Source: Burkholderiales bacterium
GTDB taxonomy: Bacteria; Pseudomonadota; Gammaproteobacteria; Burkholderiales; Burkholderiaceae_C
Assembly: GCA_029268225.1 (NCBI GenBank)
Contig: JAJUGJ010000005.1
Coordinates: 124,001 to 188,000 of the forward strand
DNA: 64,000 nucleotides
Direction of reading: 5' to 3'
Shown: one piece after another, positions 45,140-56,297 of the stretch
How the letters are laid out: each line of letters begins with the position of its first letter
Position numbering within the stretch: position 1 is the first letter of the stretch
Made by a program: the position numbers and the translations under genes
Notes under the pieces: model-generated
Databases searched by the model: none
What the model saw: only the letters and a program-made list of their open reading frames with translations
What the model was told of the DNA's origin: nothing

Positions 45140-48100
45140 TCAAACGGGTGACACCGGCCCGGACGCCATCGTTGCCTTGTCCCGCTTGTCATCCCAGTCG
45201 ATGGCCCCGGTCGAGGCCGCGGCACGCAGGCCTTGCAGGGCGCTGTCGTAGTCAAAGTTCTCGATGGCCGTGCCGATGGGCTCAAAGGCCTCCCCCAGGC
45301 CCTGACGCAGCAGGGGGGCATGGGCCTGCCATTCTGTGCTGGCTTCGAAATCGCTGTCGGCCAGCATGCGCGCGAGGCGACGACACACCGCAGACAACTC
45401 CTGCTTGTTCAACGCACCGGTGGCGACAGGCGGCGGCTCGGTGGGCGCGGGCAGGTGGGTGTCCAGCGTCTGGATGACGTTGTGCAGAGCCCGCTCGAAT
45501 CCGTCCAGCAGAGCGGGCAGGGCGGCCGAGCCTTCGGGCTGCTTGAGGCGCATCTCGAGTTGCGACGCAGCCTCCTGCAGGACGATGGCACCGATGTGGC
45601 CGGCCAGGCCCTTGATGGTGTGGGCCAGGCGCACCGCGGTGTCGCGGTCTCCCTCGGCGAGCGCGGTACGGCACTGCGCCGCTGCCTGTCGGTGGTTGGT
45701 CGCAAACTTGCGCAGCAGGCTCACGTACACGTCCTGCCGACCCATCATGCGGCTGAGCCCATCGTTCACGTCAATGCCCGGTAAGTCCGGCAGCGTCGAG
45801 GTGGGTGGAGCGTCTGCTGGCGCCCGGTCCGGCATCGGGCCGCCGAGGCCGGGGCGCGGGCGGATCCATTGCCGCAGCGTGTCGAACAAGCGGGCCGGGT
45901 TGATCGGTTTGGCCACATGGTCGTTCATGCCGGCGGCCAGGCAGGCTTCACGGTCACTGGCCATCGCATTGGCCGTCATGGCGATGATCGGCAGGTCGGT
46001 GCGCAGTCCGCTGGCCCGGATGCGGCGCGTCGCCTCCAGGCCGTCCATGCCGGGCATCTGCACGTCCATCAGCACCAGGTCGTAATCGTGGGCTTGCACC
46101 CTGTCCACGGCTTGCTGGCCGTCGCAGGCGAGGTCCACCCGCAAGCCCACGCCCTCCAGCAAGGCCGTGGCCACTTCCTGGTTGAGGTCGTTGTCCTCCA
46201 CCAGCAGCACATGGGCGCCGCGAACCTGGGTCAAGGCCCCCTCTGCGTCCAGGGTGGCATCCGGGCGATGGGGGCGGGCATCCGGGCGCGAGCCCAGAGC
46301 CTGCGACACACACTCGAACAGCGTGGAGGGGCTCACCGGCTTGATCAGCACGTCGTGGATGCCGATGTGCTCGGCGTGCTTGAGCAGCTCTTCCCGGCCG
46401 TAGGCGGTCACCATCAAGATGGGGACGGGATACGAGGGGTGATCGGCGCGGATGCGCTGGGCCAGCGACAAGCCGTCCATCCCCGGCATCTGCCAATCGA
46501 GCAGCAGCAGGTCATAGGGGGGCGGGCTTGACGCCTGCGACGCCAAGGCCGTCAACGCAGCCTCGCCACTGTCAACGGCCTGGGCCTCCAGCCCCATGCC
46601 TTGCAGCAAGCCGGTCAGCACCTGGCGAGCGGTGTCGTTGTCGTCCACGACCAAGGCGCGCTTGCCTTGCAGGTCGGCGTGCAGCACCCGGGCCGGTGCG
46701 GCGGCCGAGCCCTTGTCCAGGCGCACCGTGAACCAGAAGGTGCTGCCCTGGCCCAAGCTGCTTTCCACCCCGACGGTGCCGCCCATTCGGCTGGCCAATT
46801 GCTTGGTGATGGCCAGGCCCAGGCCCGTGCCGCCGTACTGGCGCGTGGTCGAGCTGTCGGCCTGCTGGAAGCTTTCGAACAACTGCCTGGACTGCTCAGG
46901 CGACAAACCGATGCCGGTGTCGCGCACCGTGAAATGCAGCAGCACGTCCCGGGACGTTTCCTCCAGGAGTTGAGCCTTGATCTCGATTTCGCCGCGGGCT
47001 GTGAACTTGACGGCGTTGTTGGCATAGTTCACCAGCATCTGGTCCAGCCGCAGCGGGTCGCCCACCAGCCGCTCCGGGATGCGCGGGTCGATGTGGATGA
47101 CGAGCTCCAGCCCTTTGTCGGCAGCCTTGTCGGCGATCAGCGTGGTGACGTTGTCCAGCAGGTGCTGGAAGCTGAACTCGATGTGCTCGACGCTGAGCTT
47201 GCCCGCCTCGATCTTGGAGTAGTCCAGGATGTCATTGAGGATGCCCAGCAGGTGCTGGCTGGCAGCCTGCACTTTCTTGACGTAGTTGCGCTGGTGCTGG
47301 CCGAGATCGGTTTTGAGCAGCAGGTAGGACATGCCGAGGATGGCGTTCATCGGCGTGCGGATCTCATGGCTCATGTTGGCCAGGAACGCGCTCTTGGCCT
47401 GATTGGCTGCCTGGGCGGCGTGCGAGGCCTGTGCCAGTTCGGCGGTGCGCTCGTCCACCAGCAATTCCAGATGCTGTTGGTGTTGAATCAGTGCCTGCTC
47501 GGCTTGCCTGCGACGCCGGTTCTGATAGGCCAGGGCCACCAGCAGCGCTGACAGCAGCAAGATGGTGACTGCCGAGGCGATGACGAAAGGGCGGTAGTCG
47601 CCCCACAGCGTGCGCGGGCGGTTGAGGAAGACCGTGCCGGCTGGCAGCTTGCCGGGATCTGCTCCCCAGCGCTCCAGTTGCGCCCAGTCGAACATCGCTT
47701 GGGGAGGCACGGTGAGGCTGGCATCTGTCTCATCCGGCAGGGGGTGACCACTCAGCAGTTGTGCGCCGATGTGGCCGGCGCGTCGGCCCACTTCCGCGGG
47801 AACGACGACCGATCCGCCGGTCAGGCCCGCCTGGATGTGCGAGTCATACAGGCCCAGCGTGGGGGCGTTGGCCCGTTTGGCGATCTCGGCGGCCACCGCG
47901 GCCGGCACGAAGGGCCGCCCTGTGCTGTCCTGAAAATAATCGGCCAGGAAGATCAGGCTGTCCGGCGGCAGGGAAGCGATCCGCGCCAGCATGGCCTCGT
48001 AGGGCAGGTTGGAGGTGTCTTCGATGTCCAGGTTGCGCTGTTGTTGGATGAGCACCTGCGACAGCTGTGCCGGCAAGGTGGCCTGGATGCTTCCTACGCC

Positions 48101-48682
48101 CGCCACCAGCACCAGTCGACGCGCGCGGGGAAACAAACGGAGCCCGTGGCGCAGCGTGCCTGCCACGTCGTACCGGTTGCTGACATTCAGAATCGGATGC
48201 GGGATGCCGCGCCAGTTGAGCGACGGGGTGGTGACGAAGGTGGCCACCACCGGCAACCCGGGAGGCAGCAGGTCATAGCCCGCCTGCGCCAGGAAATCCA
48301 GCGCGGGCTGCTCTTGAGCCAACACCAGCCCGATGCGCTTGTTGGCGTACTTCTGTCGCAGCAGCGTGGCCAGCGCCGAAGCCGCCGTTTCGCCGTTGTC
48401 GAAGCGACGCAGATCCAGGTGCTCGACATAGATGTTGCCTGGGGAGACGCCGTGGGACTTGAGTGCCTCAACCGCTCCACCGATCATGCCTTCGGGCACT
48501 GGCAGGCCGTGCTGCGAGCTCGCGACAATCAGGACCGCAGCGGGAGGCTGCGTGGCCACCGTGGCGGCGCGCGTGGGCACCGGGAGCAAGCCGACGAACA
48601 GGCACGCCATCAGCAAGATGGCGCCAAGGCGATACCGACCCAAGCTGGGCAAAGAGCCAATGGACGTGCGACGAGGTGGCAT
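45140..48682 (-). CDS. Hybrid histidine kinase with ABC-substrate-binding-like periplasmic sensor
   Basis: A 1180-aa kinase. Signal/anchor at about 15-40, a periplasmic domain of the ABC_sub_bind type (about 45-320; [20 protein letters not shown], later [17 protein letters not shown]), a membrane helix (about 365-390), dimerisation domain with phospho-His in [14 protein letters not shown] near 438, ATPase domain, two receivers (Asp in [12 protein letters not shown] near 730 and [12 protein letters not shown] near 870), and an Hpt domain with [11 protein letters not shown] near 1020. A further ~90 residues at the end form no family I recognise. The ligand is unknown. It is a complete phosphorelay in one chain; no partner gene is adjacent. 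Confidence 0.93.
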   Translation of the reverse strand: MPPRRTSIGSLPSLGRYRLGAILLMACLFVGLLPVPTRAATVATQPPAAVLIVASSQHGLPVPEGMIGGAVEALKSHGVSPGNIYVEHLDLRRFDNGETAASALATLLRQKYANKRIGLVLAQEQPALDFLAQAGYDLLPPGLPVVATFVTTPSLNWRGIPHPILNVSNRYDVAGTLRHGLRLFPRARRLVLVAGVGSIQATLPAQLSQVLIQQQRNLDIEDTSNLPYEAMLARIASLPPDSLIFLADYFQDSTGRPFVPAAVAAEIAKRANAPTLGLYDSHIQAGLTGGSVVVPAEVGRRAGHIGAQLLSGHPLPDETDASLTVPPQAMFDWAQLERWGADPGKLPAGTVFLNRPRTLWGDYRPFVIASAVTILLLSALLVALAYQNRRRRQAEQALIQHQQHLELLVDERTAELAQASHAAQAANQAKSAFLANMSHEIRTPMNAILGMSYLLLKTDLGQHQRNYVKKVQAASQHLLGILNDILDYSKIEAGKLSVEHIEFSFQHLLDNVTTLIADKAADKGLELVIHIDPRIPERLVGDPLRLDQMLVNYANNAVKFTARGEIEIKAQLLEETSRDVLLHFTVRDTGIGLSPEQSRQLFESFQQADSSTTRQYGGTGLGLAITKQLASRMGGTVGVESSLGQGSTFWFTVRLDKGSAAAPARVLHADLQGKRALVVDDNDTARQVLTGLLQGMGLEAQAVDSGEAALTALASQASSPPPYDLLLLDWQMPGMDGLSLAQRIRADHPSYPVPILMVTAYGREELLKHAEHIGIHDVLIKPVSPSTLFECVSQALGSRPDARPHRPDATLDAEGALTQVRGAHVLLVEDNDLNQEVATALLEGVGLRVDLACDGQQAVDRVQAHDYDLVLMDVQMPGMDGLEATRRIRASGLRTDLPIIAMTANAMASDREACLAAGMNDHVAKPINPARLFDTLRQWIRPRPGLGGPMPDRAPADAPPTSTLPDLPGIDVNDGLSRMMGRQDVYVSLLRKFATNHRQAAAQCRTALAEGDRDTAVRLAHTIKGLAGHIGAIVLQEAASQLEMRLKQPEGSAALPALLDGFERALHNVIQTLDTHLPAPTEPPPVATGALNKQELSAVCRRLARMLADSDFEASTEWQAHAPLLRQGLGEAFEPIGTAIENFDYDSALQGLRAAASTGAIDWDDKRDKATMASGPVSPV

Positions 48683-48829
48683 CAGGCACCATGACGATGA
48701 GTAGGATGTCGCCGCGATTCATGGCGCGCACCACAGCGAGTACAACTCGGCTATCGCTCCTTTCAACTATCGAGTTCTAACAGAAATTGGGACAGCGTGG
48801 TGGGTTTCCTGCTGGCAGCAGGGGGGAAC

Positions 48830-49741
48830 TCACAGGTGGAAATGCCCTGCCGCCTCGGGCTGGTACAGCACCTTGTCAATGCGGATCTGGCGGGTGCGAT
48901 GGCGCATCCGCCAGTTGAACGCATCGCCCACCTTGTAGCCCAGGATCGCGGTGCCGATGTCGCTGCACACCGAGAGCTTGCCCGCGTGCGCGTCGGCATC
49001 TTCCGGGTACACCAGCACCACCTCCATCTCTTCGTCGTCCACCTGCAGCACGGCCTTGGAGTTCATGGTGACGACGTCGTCGGCCACCTGCCGGGGATCG
49101 ACGACGATGGCGCGCTCGATCTCGTGCGCCAGCTCGAACGTTTCGGCGCCCTGTTCGATGTCCAGCAGGCTCTGGAGACGGGCCTTGTCGATCTCGGTGA
49201 TGACGATGTCGGAGGTGTGGGGAGCCGGGTTGTCGCGCAAGAGGCGGAGGTAGCGCTCTGCGCTCATGACGAAGGATTTCAGCGTCGGCGTTTCGTGATC
49301 GAGCGAGAAGCCACTGCGCAGGAAGGCTTTCAGCGAGCGCTCGTTGTCGGCGTGGATCTTGGCGATGAGCCTGTCGGCCCGCATGTCGAAGAACGCGAGT
49401 TTCATGCCTTCGTGGATGGCGCTGGCACCGAGCTTGCGGCCCCAGTTGTCGCGGTTGCCAATGACCAGCACCATCTCGCAGTCGCGGCCCGTTTTCACCA
49501 GACGCACGAAACCCACGGGCTCATCGTGCCGGTCATAGGCCATGAAGAAGCGGCCCCCCTGGTTGAACAGGTGGGTCAGGATCGGCAACTGGACCCGACC
49601 GATGACCTGCTCGATTAAGCGGGAGACGTGGCGTGAGTCGCTCAGGTAGCGGGTCACGCTCTCGTCTTCGAGCCAGTCCATGAGCATCAGCGCGTCCGCC
49701 CGGGTGATCTCCGGGCACAGGGAAATGAAAGGCTTGTTCAT
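48830..49741 (-). CDS. GNAT acetyltransferase fused to a Rnk/GreA-C-type regulator domain
   Basis: A 303-aa fusion. The N-terminal ~170 residues are a GNAT N-acetyltransferase (VLVIGNRDNWGRKLGASAIHEG for the acetyl-CoA loop, then RLIAKIHADNERSLKAFLRSGF). The C-terminal ~135 residues match Rnk, the nucleoside diphosphate kinase regulator related to the C-terminal domain of GreA/GreB (DIVITEIDKARLQSLLDI, VYPEDADAHAGKLSVCSDIGTAILGYKVGD). Rnk binds RNA polymerase without the Gre coiled coil. The acetylation target is unknown. Start ATG 49741. Confidence 0.87.
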   Translation of the reverse strand: MNKPFISLCPEITRADALMLMDWLEDESVTRYLSDSRHVSRLIEQVIGRVQLPILTHLFNQGGRFFMAYDRHDEPVGFVRLVKTGRDCEMVLVIGNRDNWGRKLGASAIHEGMKLAFFDMRADRLIAKIHADNERSLKAFLRSGFSLDHETPTLKSFVMSAERYLRLLRDNPAPHTSDIVITEIDKARLQSLLDIEQGAETFELAHEIERAIVVDPRQVADDVVTMNSKAVLQVDDEEMEVVLVYPEDADAHAGKLSVCSDIGTAILGYKVGDAFNWRMRHRTRQIRIDKVLYQPEAAGHFHL

Positions 49742-50083
49742 CTTCACCACACGGGGTTGCAAGAATGAAAGCCCTTCATGGCCGCGGCCATGACGGTTCT
49801 TTCGGGGGCGCGGCGATTCTAGGTCGCGAGGGTGCGAGAGGCGGCAATGTCGCACTGAATTCGTGCGATGTGCGCCCTTGGCAGCGCACCCAGGCGATCC
49901 GGTGCAGGAGAAGCCCTGATGGACCTATGTCCCATGGACGCGTCAAAGCCGGGTATTCGGCAACGCCTGGACGGGGCCGCATCGCCGACAATGTCCGAAT
50001 TAAGCAGGGATTTGGGTGGGGCTGGATGGCGACGAGGGACCTCGCAGACCAAGGGGCTTCATGTTCGGGAGTAGGGGTACAGC
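49742..50083. other. Divergent intergenic region without recognised genes
   Basis: These 342 bases separate the GNAT-Rnk gene (minus) from the hybrid kinase gene (plus) and should hold promoters for both. I find no RNA gene, strong hairpin or clear -35/-10 pair. Short reading frames in it have no family features. Confidence 0.5.
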
Positions 50084-53000
50084 ATGGCCGGGGCACATGA
50101 CGACGCAAACGTGGGTGCGGACGACGCCGACGGTGCAGGCAGATGCCATGACGTGGTGGGGCATATCCCAGGTGTCTTGGTCCGGCTCGCGACGGATCTG
50201 GACGGCTCCACCGAGGTGCAGTACATCAGCCCGCGCTGTGTCGACCTGTTGGAGATGCCTGCGCATCAGCTCCTGGGCGACGCCGCAACGCTCTGGAGCC
50301 TGATCGATCCCCTGGATCGCAATGGCCTGCAGTCCGCGATCGCGCAATCCGCACAGACGCTGACACCGTGGGTGTGGATGGGCGCACTCACGACGCCATC
50401 CGGTCGCCGCAAGTGGATGCAAGGCTCAGGTCAGCCTTGCCGCCAGGCCGACGGCAGCACATGGTGGGACTGCCTGCTGGTGGACCTGCTGCCCTCCGCC
50501 GTGTCGGAGCGGGCGCTGCGCCTCAATGAGTTGCGCCTGCGGACCTTGCTCGCCCACATCAGCTGCGGGGTCATCGTCCACGCCCAGGACCACACCATCA
50601 TCGACGCCAATCCGGCCGCGTGCCGGATCACGGGTCTGTCGCTTGAACAATTGCGCGGCAGGGGCGTGGTCGACCCCTACTGGCACTTGCTGGAAGAAGA
50701 TGGCTCCCGCATGCCCCTGGATCGCTTCCCGGTCTCGCAGGTGATGGCCCGCGGCCGCGCCGTGAACAAGCTGATCTTGGGCATCCGTCGCTCGGATTTG
50801 TCTGATCCGGTGTGGGCCCAGGTCGATGCTTATCCGCTGCTGGACGAGCAACAGCAGATCAGCCAGATTGTGGTGACCTTTGCCGAGATCACCGAGCTCA
50901 AACAGGCGGAAGAGCGCACCCGGCGGCTGAATCGCTCTTTGCGGGTGCTCAGCAGTTGCCAGTTTGACCTGCTCAACGCACTCGACGAGGCCGCGTACCT
51001 GGATCAGGTGTGCCGTGCGGTGGTCGCGGCGGGGGACTTCTTGCTGGCGTGTGTGGTCTTTGCGAACCGTGACCCGGACAAATCCGTCCGGATCGCGGCT
51101 CAGGCGGGCCCGGCCACGGACTACCTCCAGGGCATTCAGTTGTCCTGGGATGGCGAACAGCCGAGCGGTCGGGGCCCCTTCGGCACGGCGGTGCGCACGG
51201 GGCGCACGCAGGTGAATCAGGATTGGCGAACCGCCGACATGGTGCGACCGTGGAGCGACAAGGCCGCGCAGCACGGATTTCAGTCGAGCATCGTCTTGCC
51301 GTTGACGGTCGACAACGAGGTCATCGGGGCCATCTGCCTTTATGCCGCCGAGCGCACCGCGTTCAACCCTGAAGAAGTGCCGCCGCTCGAAGAATTGGCG
51401 CGCAATGTCTCTGCCGCCATCGGGGCCATCCGAACGCGCCAGCAGCGCGATCTGGCCGAAGTGGCCAACCGCGCCAAGAGCTCTTTCCTGGCCAACATGA
51501 GCCATGAGATTCGCACACCGATGAATGCCATCATCGGTCTGACCCACCTGTTGTCACGCGATACCCCTGATGCCTTGGCGCGTGAGCGCCTGGACAAGAT
51601 CGAGCAGGCCGCCAAGCACCTGCTGCATGTGATCAACGACATCCTGGATCTGTCCAAGATCGAAGCGGACAAGATGACGCTGGAGAACATCGAGTTCTCG
51701 CTGGACGACATGCTGTCTCGCGTCTTCGAGATGGTTCGCCATTCCGCGGAGGGGAAAGGCCTGGAGCTGATCATCGACACCGATCACCTGCCCTCTCGCA
51801 TGCGAGGTGACCCGACCCGACTGTCGCAATCTCTGATCAACCTGCTGGGCAATGCGGTGAAGTTCACGGCGCATGGCTGGGTTCGGCTGCGTGGCGAGCT
51901 GCTGGCGCGCCGGGAAGATCGCCTGCACGTGCGCTTTGAAGTGCAGGACACGGGGGAGGGGATTGCCGCCGACCGACAGGCACACCTGTTCCAGGCGTTT
52001 GAGCAGGCCGACAGTTCGCTGACGCGCCGTCATGGCGGCACAGGGTTGGGGCTGGCCTTGCTCAAGCGGTTTGCCGCCATGATGGGGGGCGAGGTGGGGC
52101 TGCGCAGCGAGCTCGGCCAGGGCAGCACCTTCTGGTTCACGGCATGGTTGGGCTGCGCGCAGGAGACCGGCGAGACGCCGTCCCCTCTTGCGTCGGATGG
52201 CCTGCGCGCCTTGCTGGTGGACGATCTGGCGGAGGCCCGCAGCGCCTTGGCGGATCGCCTGGCGATGCTGGGGCTTCAGGTGGATGCCGCGCCCAGTGGT
52301 GCGGCCGCACTCGTCAAAGTCGATGCCGAGATGGCGGCCGGGCGACCGTATGACCTGCTCGTGGTGGACTGGCGCATGGAGGCGATGGATGGCATCGAGA
52401 CGCTGAGGCATGTGGCGCACAAGCTCGGTGCGGGCATGCCCCCGAGCATCCTGGTGAGTGCACTGGACGATCGCGACATGCGCGAGCAGGCGCGCATGCT
52501 GGGCTGTGAGGCGGTGCTGATCAAGCCCGTCACAGCCTCGGCGCTGCAAGACGCGGTGGCCCGTGTGCTGCGCCTGCAGGGGACGCCGAGACAGCGCATT
52601 CCCTTGCCCGAACCCGGTGACGCGCAGACCCAGCTTGAGCGTGAACACGCAGGGCGGCGCCTGCTGTTGGTGGATGACAACCCCATCAATCAGGAGGTCG
52701 CGTGCGAGTTGCTGAGCAGGGCGGGTCTGAGGGTCGATGTGGCTGGTGATGGTGCCACGGCGATCGAGCGGGTGCAGTCAGGCACTTACGATCTGGTGCT
52801 CATGGATGTGCAAATGCCCGTGATGGATGGGCTGACGGCCACCCGGCACATTCGCTCACGCATCGGTCACCAGTTGCCGATTCTGGCCATGACCGCCAGT
52901 GCATTTGTCGAAGATCGACAGAACTGTCTGGATGCTGGCATGAACGACCATGTCAGCAAGCCGGTGGATCCGCGCGCGCTCTATGCCACCGTGTTGCGCT

Positions 53001-53440
53001 GGTTGTCGCGTCCACAACAGGCCGACGAGTCCCGCGCGGTCGCGGGCCGTCCGCAGGAGGACGATGACACCGCGCAGCAGGTGCTGCAACGCCTGCATCA
53101 GGTGGAGGGCCTCGACGTGTCTGCGGCACTGGACAACATGGGCGGCAATGTGGGCTTGATGAGGCGCATGCTTACCGTTTTCATCCAGCAATACGAACGG
53201 GGGGTGCCCGTCTTGATGCAGTCTGAGGGGCCCGATGCCATCGCAGGATGGCTCGGCGTTTGCCACTCGGTGCGCGGCGCCGTCGCCACCATCGGGGGCA
53301 CCGCGTTCGCAGCGCGCCTGCAGGCCTTCGAGGCTGAACTGCAGCAGGCATCCGAGCCGGCCCATCATGCAGCCAAGGCGCGGCAACTGCATGAATCCTT
53401 GGTGGCATTCGTGGCGAGGCTGGCGGCGGCCGTCAGATGA
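50084..53440 (+). CDS. Cytosolic hybrid histidine kinase (PAS-PAS-GAF-HK-REC-REC-Hpt)
   Basis: An 1118-aa kinase with no membrane helix. Order: PAS-like region (1-140), PAS (about 150-290; [22 protein letters not shown]), GAF (about 310-455), dimerisation domain with phospho-His in [14 protein letters not shown] near 476, ATPase domain ([27 protein letters not shown]), two receivers (LVDDLAEA with Asp in LLVVDWRM near 758; [11 protein letters not shown] with Asp in VLMDVQMP near 905), and an Hpt domain with [12 protein letters not shown] near 1060. The Hpt core is HSVRG rather than HxxKG, keeping the His. No partner regulator is adjacent. Confidence 0.92.
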   Translation: MAGAHDDANVGADDADGAGRCHDVVGHIPGVLVRLATDLDGSTEVQYISPRCVDLLEMPAHQLLGDAATLWSLIDPLDRNGLQSAIAQSAQTLTPWVWMGALTTPSGRRKWMQGSGQPCRQADGSTWWDCLLVDLLPSAVSERALRLNELRLRTLLAHISCGVIVHAQDHTIIDANPAACRITGLSLEQLRGRGVVDPYWHLLEEDGSRMPLDRFPVSQVMARGRAVNKLILGIRRSDLSDPVWAQVDAYPLLDEQQQISQIVVTFAEITELKQAEERTRRLNRSLRVLSSCQFDLLNALDEAAYLDQVCRAVVAAGDFLLACVVFANRDPDKSVRIAAQAGPATDYLQGIQLSWDGEQPSGRGPFGTAVRTGRTQVNQDWRTADMVRPWSDKAAQHGFQSSIVLPLTVDNEVIGAICLYAAERTAFNPEEVPPLEELARNVSAAIGAIRTRQQRDLAEVANRAKSSFLANMSHEIRTPMNAIIGLTHLLSRDTPDALARERLDKIEQAAKHLLHVINDILDLSKIEADKMTLENIEFSLDDMLSRVFEMVRHSAEGKGLELIIDTDHLPSRMRGDPTRLSQSLINLLGNAVKFTAHGWVRLRGELLARREDRLHVRFEVQDTGEGIAADRQAHLFQAFEQADSSLTRRHGGTGLGLALLKRFAAMMGGEVGLRSELGQGSTFWFTAWLGCAQETGETPSPLASDGLRALLVDDLAEARSALADRLAMLGLQVDAAPSGAAALVKVDAEMAAGRPYDLLVVDWRMEAMDGIETLRHVAHKLGAGMPPSILVSALDDRDMREQARMLGCEAVLIKPVTASALQDAVARVLRLQGTPRQRIPLPEPGDAQTQLEREHAGRRLLLVDDNPINQEVACELLSRAGLRVDVAGDGATAIERVQSGTYDLVLMDVQMPVMDGLTATRHIRSRIGHQLPILAMTASAFVEDRQNCLDAGMNDHVSKPVDPRALYATVLRWLSRPQQADESRAVAGRPQEDDDTAQQVLQRLHQVEGLDVSAALDNMGGNVGLMRRMLTVFIQQYERGVPVLMQSEGPDAIAGWLGVCHSVRGAVATIGGTAFAARLQAFEAELQQASEPAHHAAKARQLHESLVAFVARLAAAVR

Positions 53441-53572
53441 TGCGTCCCAGTCTTCGTGGATGCTCGGCGCGGTGGCATGCCTGACGGTGCTCTCACGAGA
53501 CCCATGGGCCTGTCTCGTCCCGCCAGGGCCTGAAAAGCGGTCGTTGGGCGGGTAACCTATCGCGGTTGCTTG

Positions 53573-53595
53573 TGCGTGCACACTCCGTGCACGCA
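53573..53595. promoter_or_regulatory. Palindrome upstream of chrA
   Basis: TGCGTGCAC and GTGCACGCA form a perfect 9-bp inverted repeat separated by ACTCC; further arms (GCTTG/CAAGC) extend it to 53568-53598 with a 2-base bulge. It lies 64 bases before the chrA start and has no T-run, so an operator is more likely than a terminator. The binding protein is unknown. Confidence 0.55.
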
Positions 53596-53658
53596 AGCAG
53601 CATGGGCATGGCGTTCGCGGTCATCGCCACCCAGCTTGTGCCGTTCTGAAGACCCCGA

Positions 53659-55068
53659 ATGACCACTGAACTCCTGTCCCCCACCGTTGCCACGCCACCG
53701 TCCTCGGTTTCGCGGGCCGAGGCGTTCCGCTTCTGGCTCAAGCTGGGCTGCATCAGCTTCGGCGGCCCCGCTGGGCAGATCGCCCTCATGCACGAGGAAC
53801 TGGTTGAGCGGCGACGCTGGATCTCGGAGAACCGTTTTCTGCATGCGCTCAACTACTGCATGGTGCTCCCGGGGCCCGAGGCTCAGCAATTGGCCACCTA
53901 CATTGGCTGGCTGATGCATCGCACCTGGGGAGGCATCGTCGCCGGGGGGTTGTTCGTGCTGCCGTCGCTGCTCTTGCTGATTGCCTTGTCGTGGGTCTAC
54001 ATGGCTTTTGGCAGCGCACCGGCGATCGCCGGATTGTTCTATGGCATCAAGCCCGCGGTGACGGCGCTGGTGGTGCACGCGGCCTGGCGGGTCGGGTCTC
54101 GTACCTTGAAGAACGCCTGGCTGTGGGCCATCGCCGCGGCCTCGTTCGTGGCGATCTTCGCCTTGAGTCTGCCTTTCCCGCTCATCGTGCTGATGGCAGG
54201 TCTGATCGGCTATGTGGGCGGCAAGGTCGCGCCGGACAAGTTCAAGTCGGGTGCCAGCCATGGCGCGGCCCAGCAGGGGCACGGCCCGGCACTGATTGAC
54301 GATGACACGCCGACGCCGGCACATGTGCGCTTCACCTGGACGCGTTTGCGGCTCGTCCTGTTGCTCAGCCTCACTTTGTGGGGCCTCGCGCTGGGCGGCT
54401 TGACGGCCGTCTTCGGCTGGGACGGGGGCCTGACGCAGATGGGCTGGTTCTTCACCAAGGCTGCGCTGCTGACCTTTGGTGGGGCCTATGCGGTGCTGCC
54501 CTACGTGTACCAGGGCGCGGTCGATCACTTTCACTGGCTCACGGGGCCACAGATGATCGACGGCCTGGCGCTGGGCGAGACCACGCCTGGGCCTTTGATC
54601 ATGGTGGTGGCCTTCGTGGGCTTCGTCGGGGGCTGGACCACGCAGATCTTTGGCAGCGATTCGCTCTGGCTGGCCGGCGCTGCCGCAGCCATGGTGGTGA
54701 CCTTCTTCACCTTCCTGCCGTCCTTTGTCTTCATCCTGCTCGGTGGCCCGTTCATCGAGTCCACCCATGGCAACCTGAAGTTCACCGCCCCGCTGACCGG
54801 GATCACCGCAGCCGTCGTCGGGGTCATCGTGAACCTGGCCGTGTTCTTTGCGTACCACGTCCTTTGGCCGCAGGGCTTGGGCGGTTCGTTCGAGTGGGCC
54901 AGCGCCGCTATCGGCCTGGTGGCTGCCCTGGCGCTGTTCCGATTCAAGGCGGGCGTCATTTCGGTGGTGCTGGGCGCTGGCTTGGCCGGGCTGGTCTTCC
55001 AGCTGGGTGACGCTCGCGTGCTGTCAGCCGTGGCGGCGGTGGTCATGCCGGAGTGGGGTCTCCGCTGA
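53659..55068 (+). CDS. chrA: Chromate transporter, two-domain (long-chain) ChrA
   Basis: A 469-aa membrane protein with two CHR domains, at about 20-190 and 240-460. The first starts [34 protein letters not shown] and has [22 protein letters not shown]; the second has [22 protein letters not shown] and [23 protein letters not shown]. Long-chain ChrA proteins export chromate, giving resistance. A charged cytosolic loop (about 195-230) separates the halves. No chrB regulator is adjacent; the next gene, 14 bases on, is YnfA-like. Confidence 0.95.
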   Translation: MTTELLSPTVATPPSSVSRAEAFRFWLKLGCISFGGPAGQIALMHEELVERRRWISENRFLHALNYCMVLPGPEAQQLATYIGWLMHRTWGGIVAGGLFVLPSLLLLIALSWVYMAFGSAPAIAGLFYGIKPAVTALVVHAAWRVGSRTLKNAWLWAIAAASFVAIFALSLPFPLIVLMAGLIGYVGGKVAPDKFKSGASHGAAQQGHGPALIDDDTPTPAHVRFTWTRLRLVLLLSLTLWGLALGGLTAVFGWDGGLTQMGWFFTKAALLTFGGAYAVLPYVYQGAVDHFHWLTGPQMIDGLALGETTPGPLIMVVAFVGFVGGWTTQIFGSDSLWLAGAAAAMVVTFFTFLPSFVFILLGGPFIESTHGNLKFTAPLTGITAAVVGVIVNLAVFFAYHVLWPQGLGGSFEWASAAIGLVAALALFRFKAGVISVVLGAGLAGLVFQLGDARVLSAVAAVVMPEWGLR

Positions 55069-55082
55069 CGGGGGGAAGGTCG

Positions 55083-55418
55083 ATGGAATTCTGGAAAGTC
55101 TCAGGCTTGTTTGTCCTGACAGCCATCGCCGAGATGCTGGGCTGCTATCTGCCGTGGTTGGTGCTGAAGCAAGACCGCAGTGCCTGGCTGTTGCTGCCCG
55201 CGGCCGTCTCCCTGGGCTTGTTCGCCTGGCTGTTGTCGCTGCATCCCACGGCCAGTGGCCGGACCTATGCCGCTTACGGTGGGGTGTACATCGGTGTCGC
55301 GCTGATCTGGCTTCGTCTCGTTGATGGGGTGACGCTGACCCGCTGGGACATGGTCGGCGGCGCGATGGCCTTCGCCGGCATGGCCGTGATCATGTTTCAG
55401 CCTGACGCCGCTCACTGA
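55083..55418 (+). CDS. ynfA: YnfA/UPF0060-family membrane protein
   Basis: A 111-aa protein with four hydrophobic helices, matching YnfA (108 aa in E. coli): [64 protein letters not shown] and the run DVVGAA-like end ([17 protein letters not shown]). The family is related in fold to small multidrug-resistance transporters; its substrate is uncertain. ATG 55083 gives the family start. Probably cotranscribed with chrA. Confidence 0.92.
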   Translation: MEFWKVSGLFVLTAIAEMLGCYLPWLVLKQDRSAWLLLPAAVSLGLFAWLLSLHPTASGRTYAAYGGVYIGVALIWLRLVDGVTLTRWDMVGGAMAFAGMAVIMFQPDAAH

Positions 55419-55484
55419 CCGCACCCGCTTCATGGCCCATGACGGCAATGAGGCCTGGTCGGTGGGCTGGGGCTCGTTGGTGGG

Positions 55485-56297
55485 CTAGGCCGGCACGCCC
55501 AGGATCACGCTGGAGGCTTTGAACAAGGCCGCGGCGGGTTGTCCCACGGTGAGCCCCAGGCTGCTCACGCTCTCGTTCGTCACGACAGCGGCCACGCTCA
55601 GACCGCCTCCCAGGTCAATGACGACCTCGGCGTTCACCGCGCCCTCCTGAATGCGGGCAATCTGCCCGGTCAAGCGGTTGCGGGCGGACAACTTCGCGCC
55701 CTGGTCATCGGTCATCAGGATGATCGACGAGGACTTGACCAAGGCAAACGCGTGAGCGGACACGTGCAGATCAAGGCTGTGTGTGCTGTCGTGCGTCACG
55801 ATGGCGGTGATGAACTGGCCGGAGGGCAAAGCCAGTTCCACCTCGTCGTTGACCGCACCCCGCTGGATGGCGTGGATGCGCCCAAAGAACTGATTGCGTG
55901 CGCTCGTTCGCATGGCCATGCTCCGCAGAAGCCGGTAGTCTTCGGAGAGGCAGTCTGCGTCTTGCCGAAGCTGGGTGACAAAGGCCTGGTGGGCCCGCTC
56001 GATTTGCTGGAAGTTGCGCACCAGTTGGGCGCCGCGCGCGGTCAGGCGGGTGCCGCCGCCACCTTTGCCACCGGCCAGACGCTCCACCAGGGGCTCGCCA
56101 GCCAGGTTGTTCATGGTGTCGATCGCATCCCAGGCACCCTTGTAGCTCATGCCCACCGCCTTGGCAGCCTGGGTGATGGAGCCTTGCGCCGCGATCTGCG
56201 CGAGCAGCGCGATGCGGGTGCGGCCGCCCATCTTTTCGTCGCCCACCCGCAGCCACACCTCACCCTCGAACTCAATGCGGGGATCCGTACTCGTCAT
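55485..56297 (-). CDS. modE: Molybdate-responsive regulator ModE
   Basis: A 270-aa regulator. The N-terminal winged helix (RIALLAQIAAQGSITQAAKAVG, MSYKGAWDAIDTMNN, then GGKGGGGTRLTARGAQLV) is the ModE DNA-binding domain. Two C-terminal MOP/TOBE molybdate-binding domains follow (SARNQFFGRIHAIQRGAVN near 130 and SARNRLTGQIARIQEGAVN near 200). With bound molybdate it should repress the mod operon. It overlaps modC by 4 bases and is the last gene of the operon, unlike E. coli where modE is divergent. Confidence 0.95.
   Translation of the reverse strand: MTSTDPRIEFEGEVWLRVGDEKMGGRTRIALLAQIAAQGSITQAAKAVGMSYKGAWDAIDTMNNLAGEPLVERLAGGKGGGGTRLTARGAQLVRNFQQIERAHQAFVTQLRQDADCLSEDYRLLRSMAMRTSARNQFFGRIHAIQRGAVNDEVELALPSGQFITAIVTHDSTHSLDLHVSAHAFALVKSSSIILMTDDQGAKLSARNRLTGQIARIQEGAVNAEVVIDLGGGLSVAAVVTNESVSSLGLTVGQPAAALFKASSVILGVPA

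Noticed and set aside
53495-53518. Hairpin ACGAGAC...GTCTCGT after the hybrid kinase gene
   Set aside because: A 10-base loop and no T-run make a terminator call unsafe.
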